From Paracoccaceae bacterium (GTDB taxonomy: Bacteria > Pseudomonadota > Alphaproteobacteria > Rhodobacterales > Rhodobacteraceae), in NCBI GenBank assembly GCA_024639125.1, contig JAHEJA010000005.1:1-64000 (forward strand): a stretch of DNA of 64,000 nt, in the 5' to 3' direction. This document shows, piece by piece, positions 24,502 through 33,535 of this stretch. The position numbers and the translations under genes are program-made. The notes under the pieces were generated by a model. It saw nothing but the letters and a program-made list of their open reading frames with translations. It was not told where the DNA came from and did no database searches. Position 1 is the stretch's first letter; each line of letters begins with the position of its first letter.

Positions 24502-25839
24502 ATGTCACAGATTTTGATTAAAAACGCTGATACCATTTTGACAATGGATGACGATCGTCGCGAATTGACAGGAGCAGATATTCGGCTCAAGGACGGCGTG
24601 ATTACGGCGATTGGGACCCTGGAGCCGCAGGATGAGGATGTACTTGTATCCGCCAAAGGCTGTGTTGTGACACCTGGTTTGGTGAATACGCATCATCACT
24701 TATATCAGTCGCTGACGCGTGCGGTGCCCGGTGGCCAAGATGCGCTTTTGTTTGGCTGGCTTCAAACGCTTTATCCGATTTGGGCGAAATTTGGCCCCGA
24801 AGAAATGCGTGTGTCTGCGATGGTTGGCTTGGCTGAATTGGCCTTGTCGGGCTGCTCTATGAGCTCGGATCATTTGTACCTTTATCCAAACGGGTCGCGA
24901 TTGGACGACACTGTCGAGGCGGCTCAGGAAATAGGTTTGCGTTTTTTCCCAACGCGCGGCGCAATGAGCATCGGGGAAAGCGATGGTGGCTTGCCGCCTG
25001 ATCATCTTGTTGAACAAGAAAGTGCCATCCTAGAAGACTGTATTCGTGTCGTGGACAAATTTCATGATGCCTCTGAAAGTTCGATGGTGCGCGTGGGGAT
25101 CGCGCCGTGTTCGCCGTTTTCGGTCAGCCGCGATTTGATGCGGGATGCGGCTGTGTTGGCGCGGGATAAACGTGTGTTTCTTCATACACATTTGGCCGAA
25201 AATGAAGAAGATATTGCATATTCATTAGAAAAATTTGGCTGTCGTCCGGGGCAATATGCCGAAGATTTGGGCTGGACTGGGGACGATGTGTGGCATGCGC
25301 ATTGTGTGAAATTGGACGGCAAGGAAATTGATCTCTTTGCGCGCAGCGGAACAGGCGTTGCACATTGTCCGTGTTCTAATTGTCGCTTGGGTTCTGGTAT
25401 TGCGCCGGTGCGGGGGATGCGGGATGCCGGTGTCAAAGTTGGCTTGGGCGTTGATGGGTCTGCCAGCAACGACGCGGGCAATTTGATGTCTGAAGTGCGT
25501 CAAACCATGTTGTTGCAGCGTGTCTCGCTTGGGGCGGATGCCATGAGCGCCCGAGAAGCGTTGGAAATCGGAACGCGCGGTGGGGCCGATGTTTTGGGAC
25601 GCCCTGAATGTGGTCGTCTTGCGGTCGGGAAACGCGCAGATGTCGCGATTTGGGACGTCAGCGGCATTGAAAGCGCCGGAAGCTGGGATCCAGCAGCTTT
25701 GGTGCTTGCTGGGCCGCAAAAGGTGCGTTCACTGTTTGTCGAAGGTCGCCAGATCGTGCGCGATTGGCAGCTGGTCACCCAAGATATTCAGCAATTGATC
25801 GCGCATCAAAATAGATTGGCACGCCGGCTTATTGGGTAA
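24502..25839 (+). CDS. 8-oxoguanine deaminase
   Basis: An amidohydrolase of 445 residues in the cytosine/8-oxoguanine deaminase group (related to atzB). It would deaminate 8-oxoguanine to urate, clearing oxidised purine bases. Metal and catalytic motifs are visible: VNTHHHLYQSLTRAVPGGQD (HxH plus substrate loop), FLHTHLAENEED, VWHAHCVKLDGKE and GLGVDGSASNDAG. The long DALLFGWLQTLYPIWAKF segment matches characterised 8-oxoguanine deaminases. GAGGTAGGTC precedes the ATG. Its last 11 bases overlap the convergent guanine deaminase gene, which fits a shared purine-catabolic role. Confidence 0.85.
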   Translation: MSQILIKNADTILTMDDDRRELTGADIRLKDGVITAIGTLEPQDEDVLVSAKGCVVTPGLVNTHHHLYQSLTRAVPGGQDALLFGWLQTLYPIWAKFGPEEMRVSAMVGLAELALSGCSMSSDHLYLYPNGSRLDDTVEAAQEIGLRFFPTRGAMSIGESDGGLPPDHLVEQESAILEDCIRVVDKFHDASESSMVRVGIAPCSPFSVSRDLMRDAAVLARDKRVFLHTHLAENEEDIAYSLEKFGCRPGQYAEDLGWTGDDVWHAHCVKLDGKEIDLFARSGTGVAHCPCSNCRLGSGIAPVRGMRDAGVKVGLGVDGSASNDAGNLMSEVRQTMLLQRVSLGADAMSAREALEIGTRGGADVLGRPECGRLAVGKRADVAIWDVSGIESAGSWDPAALVLAGPQKVRSLFVEGRQIVRDWQLVTQDIQQLIAHQNRLARRLIG

Positions 25840-27145
25840 CCGAGCGCCCTGCGATCCAGACATCATGGATCGCACGGTCATCCCCCATCATGATTGTTGG
25901 GAATATGGCTTCCCATAGATCATTCGCGCGCATGGAGCGTTGTTTGATCTCGGGTGTGGACCCTAAATCAAGCACGACTAAATCTGCAAAATGGCCCTCG
26001 CGAATATTCCCAATCTCATGCTCTAGATGAAGCGTTTGGGCCGAACCGACTGTTGCCAGCCACAGCAGTTGTGCGGCATGCAAAGGGGTGTGGTTCAGTT
26101 GGCCAATTTCATAAGCAGCGGCCATTGTGCGCAGCATTGAAAAGCTAGAGCCGCCACCTGTATCTGTGGCTAGTCCAATCCTGTGACCAGCCTGAGCTAG
26201 CGCCGCAGTTTGGAACAGCCCAGAGCCGATAAACATGTTGGACGTTGGACAATGGACAAGCCCTGCGCCTGTTTCTTTCAAGCGATCTTTTTCGCGCGGC
26301 TCAAGGTGAATGGCATGCCCGTACAGACCGCGTTCGCCAAGCAATCCAAACTGTTCATAGGTGTCCAAATAATCCCGCGCATCTGGGAACAACTCTTTGA
26401 CCCAAGCGATTTCATCGATTTGTTCGCTTAGGTGGGTTTGCATCAAACACGTGGGGTTCGCGTCCCACAGAGCGCCCATAGCCTCTAGTTGCTCTGGCGT
26501 GGATGTTGGCGAAAATCGCGGGGTGATCGCATAGTGTAGCCGATCCTGTTTGTGCCATTTCCCAAGCAAGGCGGCGCTGTCATCATATGCTGACTGCGCG
26601 GTATCGCGTAACCCCTCTGGTGCGTTTCGATCCATACATGTTTTGCCCGCAACGACGCACATATTGCGCGCCTGCGCTTCGGTAAAAAAGGCGTCCACGC
26701 TTTGAGGATGAATGGTGCAGTAGCTTGCAACCGTTGTGGTGCCATGAGCTGTGATGAAATCCAGATATGCTTTGGAAATGTCTTGTGCATAACCAAGCTC
26801 GCCAAAGCGCATTTCTTCGGGGAATGTGTAGCTATTGAGCCAATCAATCAGGCGCTTGCCCCAGGACGCTATGATGCCTGTTTGTGGATAATGGACATGG
26901 GCATCCACAAATCCAGCCATCACAATTTTATCTCCGTAATCCACCACATGCGCTTGTGGGTAAAGCGCGCTTAAATCGCTGAATTGCCCGATCTTTGCAA
27001 TCTTGTCGCCCCTCAGCAAAATTGCGCCTGTTGACTCTAAAATAACGGCATCTTCAATGGGGTTTTCAAAAGGATTAGCTTTAAACCTTAGTATATGTCC
27101 CTTAATGAGAGTGGGTAGAGGCGGTTGATTCATATTCATATCCAT
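25829..27145 (-). CDS. guaD: Guanine deaminase
   Basis: Converts guanine to xanthine and ammonia. The 438-residue amidohydrolase shows GFVDAHVHYPQTGIIASWGK, TFPEEMRF, MQTHLSEQIDEIAWV, YGHAIHLEPREKDR and LATDTGGGSSFSMLRTM, which are the specific guanine deaminase motifs. Zinc is bound by HVH, the later histidines and the Asp of ATDTGG. The start is uncertain because MDMNMN offers several ATGs with no strong ribosome binding site. Opposite in direction to, and overlapping the end of, the 8-oxoguanine deaminase gene. Xanthine dehydrogenase is not in the window. Confidence 0.94.
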   Translation of the reverse strand: MDMNMNQPPLPTLIKGHILRFKANPFENPIEDAVILESTGAILLRGDKIAKIGQFSDLSALYPQAHVVDYGDKIVMAGFVDAHVHYPQTGIIASWGKRLIDWLNSYTFPEEMRFGELGYAQDISKAYLDFITAHGTTTVASYCTIHPQSVDAFFTEAQARNMCVVAGKTCMDRNAPEGLRDTAQSAYDDSAALLGKWHKQDRLHYAITPRFSPTSTPEQLEAMGALWDANPTCLMQTHLSEQIDEIAWVKELFPDARDYLDTYEQFGLLGERGLYGHAIHLEPREKDRLKETGAGLVHCPTSNMFIGSGLFQTAALAQAGHRIGLATDTGGGSSFSMLRTMAAAYEIGQLNHTPLHAAQLLWLATVGSAQTLHLEHEIGNIREGHFADLVVLDLGSTPEIKQRSMRANDLWEAIFPTIMMGDDRAIHDVWIAGRSVTQ

Positions 27146-27247
27146 CAGGATGAAGGTGACTTTGCCGATATATGCAAGCGACGTGATCGGAATGGTTTAA
27201 TAAGACCTATCCGATGTTTCAGACCAAAGTAAATGCTAGGAGCGAAC

Positions 27248-28636
27248 ATGACAGAAGAGATCCACGTGCAAGAACACGAACTTGACCACGAAGATGCCTA
27301 TGTTTTGGATCGTAGCACAGTTCATAGCATTTTCGATGCTGTCGAAGAAGGGGATCGCGAAACTCTAATCACATTGATGGAGCCGTTGCATGCGGCCGAT
27401 ATCGCCGACCTTTTGGAACAGGCCAGCTCTTTTGATCGTCGCGCACTTGTTCAGTTGTATGACCGCGAGATTGATGGCGAAATTCTATCCGAGCTTGATG
27501 AAAGTATCCGCGAAGAAGTTATCCAAACGCTGACGCCAGAAACGCTTGCCGATGCGGTTCGTGAACTGGAAACAGATGACGTTGTCGACCTTTTGGAAGA
27601 CTTGGACGCACAGGAACAAGAAGCCATTCTTGGTGCTTTGGATGATACGGATCGTGTTGCCGTCGAGCAATCCATGTCTTATCCAGAATATTCCGCTGGT
27701 CGTCTTATGCAGCGCGAATTTGTGATGGCACCGGAACATTGGACCGTTGGTCAGGCGATTGATCATTTGCGCAACGAAGAAGACCTGCCAGAGCAATTCT
27801 ATCATGTGATCCTTGTCGATCCCCGCCTTCATCCGGTTGGGAATGTGACCTTGGGCAAATTGATGTCGTCAAAACGCAACGTGAAACTAAGCGATATCGT
27901 CGAAGATATGTTTCAGGTCATCCCTGCAACACAAGAAGAAGGCGATGTTGCCTATGCGTTTAACCAATACCATTTGATTTCCGCGCCCGTTGTGGACGAA
28001 GAAAACCGCTTGATCGGTATGATCACCATTGACGATGCGATGGCGGTTTTGGATGAAGAACACGAAGAAGACATTTTGCGCCTTGCGGGTGTTGGTGAAA
28101 GCAGCCTGTCTGACACGGTTCTGGAAACAACCCGTCAGCGTCTGCCTTGGTTGGCGGTGAATTTGGTCACCGCTATTCTGGCATCCTTCGTTATTGCCCA
28201 GTTCGAGGCAACAATTGCAGAATTTGTGGCTTTGGCTGTATTGATGCCGATCGTGGCGTCAATGGGCGGCAATGCAGGCACCCAAAGTTTGACGGTTGCC
28301 GTGCGCTCCATAGCCACCAAGGATTTGACCGGGTCCAACATATGGCGCGTTATCCGACGCGAAGCCTTGGTTGGAGCAATCAACGGTTTGATTTTTGCTA
28401 TTGTAATGGGCATTATTGGTATTATTTGGTTTGGTTCGCCGGCCTTGGGCTATGTCATCGCTGCGGCAATGATTATTAACCTTGTTGTTGCTGGTTTTGC
28501 CGGAACTGCAATTCCCGTTGTTTTGGAACGGTTCGGAGTTGACCCTGCGTTGGCTTCTGGTGCTTTTGTGACCACAGTGACGGATGTCGTCGGATTTTTT
28601 GCCTTCTTGGGCCTTGCTGGGATAGTATTGTTGTAA
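27248..28636 (+). CDS. mgtE: Magnesium transporter MgtE
   Basis: A 462-residue Mg2+ channel/transporter. The acidic N-terminal domain is built of helical repeats (IADLLEQASSFDRRALVQLY). The CBS pair follows (about residues 140-270; SAGRLMQREFVMAPEHWTVG, MITIDDAMAVLDEEHEEDI). The C-terminal five-helix pore has MPIVASMGGNAGTQSL and a final DVVGFFAFLGLA. The Asn/Asp-rich N-terminus senses cytosolic magnesium. The ATG at 27248 follows CTAGGAGC, while an earlier in-frame ATG includes that site in its coding sequence. The stop overlaps the folate cyclo-ligase start (TAATG). Confidence 0.95.
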   Translation: MTEEIHVQEHELDHEDAYVLDRSTVHSIFDAVEEGDRETLITLMEPLHAADIADLLEQASSFDRRALVQLYDREIDGEILSELDESIREEVIQTLTPETLADAVRELETDDVVDLLEDLDAQEQEAILGALDDTDRVAVEQSMSYPEYSAGRLMQREFVMAPEHWTVGQAIDHLRNEEDLPEQFYHVILVDPRLHPVGNVTLGKLMSSKRNVKLSDIVEDMFQVIPATQEEGDVAYAFNQYHLISAPVVDEENRLIGMITIDDAMAVLDEEHEEDILRLAGVGESSLSDTVLETTRQRLPWLAVNLVTAILASFVIAQFEATIAEFVALAVLMPIVASMGGNAGTQSLTVAVRSIATKDLTGSNIWRVIRREALVGAINGLIFAIVMGIIGIIWFGSPALGYVIAAAMIINLVVAGFAGTAIPVVLERFGVDPALASGAFVTTVTDVVGFFAFLGLAGIVLL

Positions 28637-29196
28637 TGACCCTAGACGAACAAAAAGCCGCCGCCCGAAAAACAGCGTTCGCCGCCCGAAAATTGGCCTT
28701 TGATGCCTCTGTCGGGGCTGACGGCGGTCTTTTGTCGTCGGTCTTGGCAGGATATCGCGGTGTTGCCATGTCGGGTTACATGCCCATTAGATCCGAAATC
28801 AATCCATTGGATGCAATGGCCGAGGCTTCGGCGCATGGGGTCGTTGGGGTGCCTGTCATCCAAGCGGCGGGCAAACCTTTGTTGTTTTCGCGTTGGGAAC
28901 CAGATTGCGACCTGAAAGAGGGGCCATTCGGGGCCAGTATCCCTGAGCAGGATGATTTCTTTGAACCGGAATTGGTGATCGTGCCTTTGGTGGCTTTTGA
29001 TCGTCATGGTGGACGGCTTGGCTATGGTGGTGGATTTTATGATCGCACGTTGGAATTGCTGCGCTCCAAGCGGCCAACTTTGGCGATTGGCTTTGCGTTT
29101 TCTGCACAAGAGATGACAAATTTGCCGCTAGAGTCTACGGATCAACCCCTAGATATGATCGTCACCGAAGCCGAAGTAATCGAGATCCGGCGTTAG
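28636..29196 (+). CDS. 5-formyltetrahydrofolate cyclo-ligase
   Basis: A 186-residue ATP-dependent enzyme (MTHFS/YgfA family) that converts 5-formyl-THF to 5,10-methenyl-THF. The C-terminal GGRLGYGGGFYDRTLELLR is the family signature, and VAMSGYMPIRSEINPL and VPLVAFDRHG support it. It is translationally coupled to mgtE by a TAATG overlap and is followed after 42 bases by the YmdB-like gene. Confidence 0.92.
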   Translation: MTLDEQKAAARKTAFAARKLAFDASVGADGGLLSSVLAGYRGVAMSGYMPIRSEINPLDAMAEASAHGVVGVPVIQAAGKPLLFSRWEPDCDLKEGPFGASIPEQDDFFEPELVIVPLVAFDRHGGRLGYGGGFYDRTLELLRSKRPTLAIGFAFSAQEMTNLPLESTDQPLDMIVTEAEVIEIRR

Positions 29197-29238
29197 AGGG
29201 GTTGCCCTTTTGATCCAACCATCTTAGGTCTGACGCCC

Positions 29239-30051
29239 ATGAAAATATTGTTCCTAGGCGATGTTATGGGGCGTGCTGGCCGGCATGCGATTTGTGAAAA
29301 CCTTGCTCGGCTGCGTACCGAGTGGAAGTTGGATTTTGTCGTTGCAAACGGTGAAAACGCATCAAGTGGCATGGGCCTAAGCGGGGATCACGCAAAAACA
29401 TTGCTTGATGCAGGTGCGGATTGCTTGACGCTTGGGGATCATGCCTTTGATCAAAAGGACATGTTGCAATACATTGAAAACGAACCGCGTATCATTCGGC
29501 CTTTGAACTTTGCTAAAAATGCACCGGGGCGCGGCGCACGTGTGTTTTCTGATGCACGCGGTCGAAAAATCCTTGTTACCCAAGTGTTGGGACAAGTGTT
29601 CATGAAACGCGCATTTGATGATCCGTTTTCAGCGATAGACCAAGTGTTGCGCACCCACGCATTGGGCGGGGGCGTCCAAGCAGCGTTAGTCGATATCCAT
29701 TGCGAGGCAACATCAGAAAAGATGGGCATGGGGCATTACTGTGATGGCCGCGCGAGCGTTGTTGTGGGCACACATACCCATGTTCCAACTGCGGACGCGA
29801 TGATTTTGCCCAATGGCACGGCGTATCAAACCGATGCGGGCATGTGTGGGGATTACAATTCTGTTATCGGGATGGAAAAAGCCGAACCCATGCGCCGCTT
29901 TGTAACGGGCATGCCCAAAGCCCGGTTTTCGCCTGCAGTCGGCGAAGCGACCCTAAGCGGTTTGTATGTGGAAACCGATGATCGCACGGGGAAAGCGACC
30001 AAGGTTGCAATGGTGCGCCAAGGCGGATTGCTGCAATCGTCGGCGCCATAA
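29239..30051 (+). CDS. YmdB family metallophosphoesterase (TIGR00282)
   Basis: A 270-residue calcineurin-like phosphoesterase. The metal-binding motifs are FLGDVMGRAGR, ANGENASSGMGL, LGDHAFDQKD, HCEATSEKMGM and GTHTHVPTADAMILPNG. YmdB of Bacillus hydrolyses cyclic nucleotides in vitro and affects biofilm and sporulation decisions; the role in alphaproteobacteria is not known to me. The ribosome binding site is weak (TAGGTCTGACGCCC). It is probably in an operon with mgtE and the cyclo-ligase. Confidence 0.92.
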   Translation: MKILFLGDVMGRAGRHAICENLARLRTEWKLDFVVANGENASSGMGLSGDHAKTLLDAGADCLTLGDHAFDQKDMLQYIENEPRIIRPLNFAKNAPGRGARVFSDARGRKILVTQVLGQVFMKRAFDDPFSAIDQVLRTHALGGGVQAALVDIHCEATSEKMGMGHYCDGRASVVVGTHTHVPTADAMILPNGTAYQTDAGMCGDYNSVIGMEKAEPMRRFVTGMPKARFSPAVGEATLSGLYVETDDRTGKATKVAMVRQGGLLQSSAP

Positions 30052-30148
30052 TCTGTGTTATGTGATAAAGTGTTTCAACGCTATAGTTCCACTTGCGCAG
30101 ATCTCAACTTGGCGTAGAGTGACGTGAACCTATTCAGAATTGATTGAA

Positions 30149-31930
30149 ATGATCGACGCATTAAATTTTATTCCAAACGCACCTGCTATTGTGGCTTTGT
30201 TGGTGGTTGGTGCCATGTTCGCGCTCTTTATGAAAGAAATGTTCCCGACCGAGGTCGTCGCGATCACTGGCGTGTCGGTGATGCTGATCACGGGGATATT
30301 GCCCTATGACGATGCCGTTAGCGTATTGTCTAATCCGGCGCCTTGGACGATTGCTGCTATGTTTATCATCATGGGTGCCTTGGTGCGAACCGGTGCTTTG
30401 GATGCCTTTACGGTTCTGGCGGACAAGCAAGCCCAGACAAACCCGGCGGCGGCGGTTGTCATGCTAATGGCCTTTGTCATCATAGCCTCGGCATTTGTGT
30501 CAAATACGCCCGTTGTGGTTGTCATGATCCCTGTTTTTGTACAGCTGTCCAAGACGTTGAACGTCTCTGCCAGCAAGCTACTGATGCCATTGTCTTATGC
30601 CGCTATTCTAGGTGGTACGCTGACCTTGATCGGGACGTCTACGAACCTTCTTGTGGATGGTGTCGCGCGGGATCAGGGATTAGAACCGTTCACTATTTTC
30701 GAAGTGACGCCGCTTGGGATTGCCTTGGTGCTCTGGGGGATGGTTTACCTTAGGTTTATTGGGCCGTTGGTCTTGCCTGATCGGGAAAGCATGGCCAATC
30801 TTTTGTCTGATAAATCCAAGATGAAATTTTTCACCGAAGCAGTGATTCCACCGGACTCGAACCTTATCGGACGCGAAGTCACGGGTGTTCAGCTCTTCAA
30901 GCGCGAAGGTGTGCGGTTGATTGACGTTGTCCGTGGCGATTCGTCGTTGCGGCGGAACCTTCAGGGGGTCGAGCTACAGGTAGGGGATCGTGTTGTCTTG
31001 CGGACGCAAATGACCGAATTATTAAGCTTGCAACGCGATAAAAGCCTTAAACGCGTTGATCAAATTTCAGCCGTGGAAACCACAACAGTCGAAGTGTTGA
31101 TTACCCCCGGGTGCAAAATGGTGGGGCGTCGGTTAGGCGATTTACGGCTTCGGCGTCGGTTCGGTGTGTATCCTTTGGCGGTGCATCGCAAGAACCAAAA
31201 CATCGGGCGTCAGTTGGATCAACTAGATGTGCGCGTTGGCGACACTCTCTTGCTTGAAGGTGCCCCAGAAGACATTCAACGCCTTGCGGCTGAAATGGGG
31301 CTTGTGGATGTATCACGGCCCTCTGCGCGGGCGTTTCGACGGAGCCACGCGCCAATTGCGATTGCCGCGATGGTTGCTATTGTTGCGCTTGCTGCGCTTG
31401 GCGTGGCCCCGATCTTTTTGCTAAGTATTGTGGCCGTGGCTGTTGTTTTATTCACACGCTGTATTGATGCAGAAGAAGCCTTTTCTTTTGTTGATGGCCG
31501 TCTTTTGGCGTTGATCTTTTCGATGCTTGCGATTGGTGCGGCCTTGCAATCGTCTGGTGCTGTTGCACTGATCGCAAACGCTATTGCACCGTTCCTTGGG
31601 AATATGCCCGTATTTTTGGTGATTTGGATTGTCTATTTGTTGACGTCCGTATTGACCGAATTGGTGTCGAACAATGCTGTTGCCGTCGTCATGACGCCTA
31701 TCGCCATTGGTATCGCCCAAGTTTTGGGCGTCGATCCTCGTGCGCTTGTCGTGGCGGTTATGGTCGCGGCTTCGGCGTCTTTTGCGACCCCTATCGGATA
31801 TCAAACCAATATGTTGGTTTATGGTCCGGGCGGGTATAAATTTACGGACTTCATGAAGGTGGGTATTCCCTTGAACCTAAGTGTGGGAATATTGGCCTCT
31901 GCTTTGATCCCGTTGATTTGGCCTTTGTGA
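30149..31930 (+). CDS. SLC13-family permease with two TrkA-C domains
   Basis: An integral membrane protein of about 593 residues in the divalent anion/Na+ symporter superfamily. The N-terminal membrane half (about residues 5-200) contains SNTPVVVVMIPVF and LGGTLTLIGTSTNLLVDG, a permease hallmark. Two soluble TrkA-C/RCK-C domains follow (about residues 210-390; REVTGVQLFKREGVRLIDVV, VGRRLGDLRLRRRFGVYPLA). The second membrane half ends with SNNAVAVVMTPIAIG and TPIGYQTNMLVYGPGGYKF. The anion is unknown; sulfate is a common guess. The start may be the ATG used here or a TTG 9 bases upstream, and neither has a good ribosome binding site. Confidence 0.9.
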   Translation: MIDALNFIPNAPAIVALLVVGAMFALFMKEMFPTEVVAITGVSVMLITGILPYDDAVSVLSNPAPWTIAAMFIIMGALVRTGALDAFTVLADKQAQTNPAAAVVMLMAFVIIASAFVSNTPVVVVMIPVFVQLSKTLNVSASKLLMPLSYAAILGGTLTLIGTSTNLLVDGVARDQGLEPFTIFEVTPLGIALVLWGMVYLRFIGPLVLPDRESMANLLSDKSKMKFFTEAVIPPDSNLIGREVTGVQLFKREGVRLIDVVRGDSSLRRNLQGVELQVGDRVVLRTQMTELLSLQRDKSLKRVDQISAVETTTVEVLITPGCKMVGRRLGDLRLRRRFGVYPLAVHRKNQNIGRQLDQLDVRVGDTLLLEGAPEDIQRLAAEMGLVDVSRPSARAFRRSHAPIAIAAMVAIVALAALGVAPIFLLSIVAVAVVLFTRCIDAEEAFSFVDGRLLALIFSMLAIGAALQSSGAVALIANAIAPFLGNMPVFLVIWIVYLLTSVLTELVSNNAVAVVMTPIAIGIAQVLGVDPRALVVAVMVAASASFATPIGYQTNMLVYGPGGYKFTDFMKVGIPLNLSVGILASALIPLIWPL

Positions 31931-31995
31931 TCTTCAAATTCCCGAATTGATGGTAAAAATATCCTGCTTTGGCCTGCGAAAGCTGGTTTGCAGTC

Positions 31996-32024
31996 TTGCC
32001 GAGGTATCTACGCCTATCTTATAG
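31996..32024 (+). promoter_or_regulatory. Probable sigma70-type promoter of yebC
   Basis: TTGCCG, a 17-base spacer, then TTATAG, ending 32 bases upstream of the yebC start. The -10 region overlaps a small inverted repeat (ACGCCT...AGGCGT). Confidence 0.5.
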
Positions 32025-32056
32025 AGGCGTGAACCTAAAGCATATCGGAGGGTACT

Positions 32057-32797
32057 ATGGCAGGTCACTCAAAATGGGCAAACATTCAGCACCGCAAGGG
32101 ACGCCAAGATGCGGCGCGCTCAAAGCTGTTTTCCAAGCTCTCCAAAGAGATCACTGTTGCCGCAAAAATGGGCGATCCTGATCCAGAAAAAAACCCACGT
32201 TTGCGCATGGCTGTTAAAGAAGCCAAATCAAGCTCTGTGCCAAAAGACGTGATTGAACGCGCGATCAAGAAATCTTCTGCGGGCGATGGCGATGAATACG
32301 AAGAAATTCGTTACGAAGGCTATGGGCCGGATGGGGTCGCCGTGATCGTCGAAGCAATGACAGACAACCGCAATCGCACAGCTTCCAATGTACGTTCAAC
32401 GTTTTCCAAGAATGGCGGGAACTTGGGGGAAACCGGGTCTGTTGGATTTATGTTCGAACGCAAAGGTGAAATCACCTATCCTGCCGATATTGGTGATGCA
32501 GATACTGTAATGATGGCTGCAATCGAAGCCGGCGCCGAAGATGTGGAAAGCGCAGAAGAGGGGCATATCATTTGGTGTATGGATACTGATCTAAACGATG
32601 TATCGCGCGCCTTGGAAGCCGAACTAGGCGAGTCACTGTCAACGAAATTAATTTGGAAGCCAGTGACCACAACCGAGCTTGATCTTGAAGGTATGCAAAA
32701 ACTGATGAAGCTTATTGATGCGTTAGAAGATGATGACGATGTTCAGCGCGTCACATCAAACTTCGAAGCTTCTGACGAAGTCATGGATCAACTTTGA
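32057..32797 (+). CDS. yebC: YebC/PmpR/TACO1 family protein
   Basis: A 246-residue protein beginning [20 protein letters not shown], the invariant YebC start. [40 protein letters not shown] and [19 protein letters not shown] follow. The family has been described both as DNA-binding regulators and, like TACO1, as translation factors that relieve ribosome stalling. It is often found near ruvC; that neighbour is absent here. GGAGGGTACT precedes the ATG, and a hairpin terminator follows, so it is probably monocistronic. Confidence 0.96.
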   Translation: MAGHSKWANIQHRKGRQDAARSKLFSKLSKEITVAAKMGDPDPEKNPRLRMAVKEAKSSSVPKDVIERAIKKSSAGDGDEYEEIRYEGYGPDGVAVIVEAMTDNRNRTASNVRSTFSKNGGNLGETGSVGFMFERKGEITYPADIGDADTVMMAAIEAGAEDVESAEEGHIIWCMDTDLNDVSRALEAELGESLSTKLIWKPVTTTELDLEGMQKLMKLIDALEDDDDVQRVTSNFEASDEVMDQL

Positions 32798-32820
32798 TTC
32801 GCGTTCTGTCGCATGAACCC

Positions 32821-32850
32821 TGCGCCGTGCGGTTGTACGGCGCATAATTA
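32821..32850 (+). terminator. Hairpin terminator after yebC
   Basis: TGCGCCGT-GCGGTTGT-ACGGCGCA forms an 8-bp perfect stem, followed by an AT-rich tail (TAATTATTAA) rather than a pure T-run. It is 23 bases past the yebC stop. Confidence 0.7.
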
Positions 32851-33156
32851 TTAATTTAGCTATCATAATTATATTTTAGACAGCTTGAGCTATATTTATC
32901 AATGTAATGTAAATATGAGACACGGTAATTGACGTGCGTTATGGGTTTTTACTTTAGTATGTATAGCGTTGAATTCTGAAGTTTAGATATTTTTCGTTCA
33001 TTATTTCAGGGACTTGTGGATTTTTTGCGTTGTTTTTAGAATGAGGGATGTCCTACACGCATTGATATTTTTACGCGCTCGCAATATTTCATATCAAATT
33101 AAAGCCAAGTTTGTTATCATAAAGACACAAATAGAAACATTAAAAGCGAGTATGTT
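32851..33156. other. AT-rich intergenic region with no gene
   Basis: About 306 bases of markedly AT-rich sequence between the yebC terminator and the winged-helix gene. I see no ORF with a credible ribosome binding site, no tRNA and no strong hairpin. It probably holds the promoter of the winged-helix gene and may bind regulators. Confidence 0.5.
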
Positions 33157-33480
33157 ATGCCCCTTCAACGATATTTAAACGTGTCCCAACTTCGTGAATT
33201 GATGATTGGTATGGAATACGATCTAGGTTTGGGGCATCTGAGCCAAAATGAAAAAGATGTCTTTTATGCTGTGATTTCGGTCATTGATGCCAATCGTGGC
33301 CGTGATGGGGTCGCCAAATCAGAAGAAATCAAAGCACATATTTTGGTCGCGGACATGACGCAACCAACCTTTCACAGAAGCCTCAAGACATTGATCGATT
33401 TGGGTCTTATTGATCGTGCGCCAAACACCAAAGCCGGTTCTTATATCAGCCCAAATAAAGAAATGAATGCACTAGCTTAA
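33157..33480 (+). CDS. Small winged-helix-like DNA-binding protein
   Basis: A 107-residue protein I cannot place in a named family. The order of predicted segments resembles a MarR-like winged helix: LSQNEKDVFYAVISVIDANR (helix), SEEIKAHILVADMTQPTFHR (helix-turn-helix with recognition helix), SLKTLIDLGLIDRAPNTKAG and a short beta wing ending YISPNKEM. 'Phe-His-Arg-Ser-Leu-Lys-Thr-Leu' resembles the recognition helix region of such proteins. It has no sensor domain and stands alone after a long AT-rich leader. A DNA-binding role is inference from the pattern. Confidence 0.65.
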   Translation: MPLQRYLNVSQLRELMIGMEYDLGLGHLSQNEKDVFYAVISVIDANRGRDGVAKSEEIKAHILVADMTQPTFHRSLKTLIDLGLIDRAPNTKAGSYISPNKEMNALA

Positions 33481-33535
33481 CTATTCCCGCGATACATATT
33501 AAGCCTAAGGTGAATAACACTATTTGGGTTTTGAC

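Noticed and set aside
27146-27247. Magnesium riboswitch before mgtE
   Set aside because: The spacer is only about 100 bases and shows none of the conserved M-box or mgtA leader elements.
31996-32056. Possible riboswitch or leader RNA before yebC
   Set aside because: The stretch is short and has only a small inverted repeat; a plain promoter plus ribosome binding site explains it.
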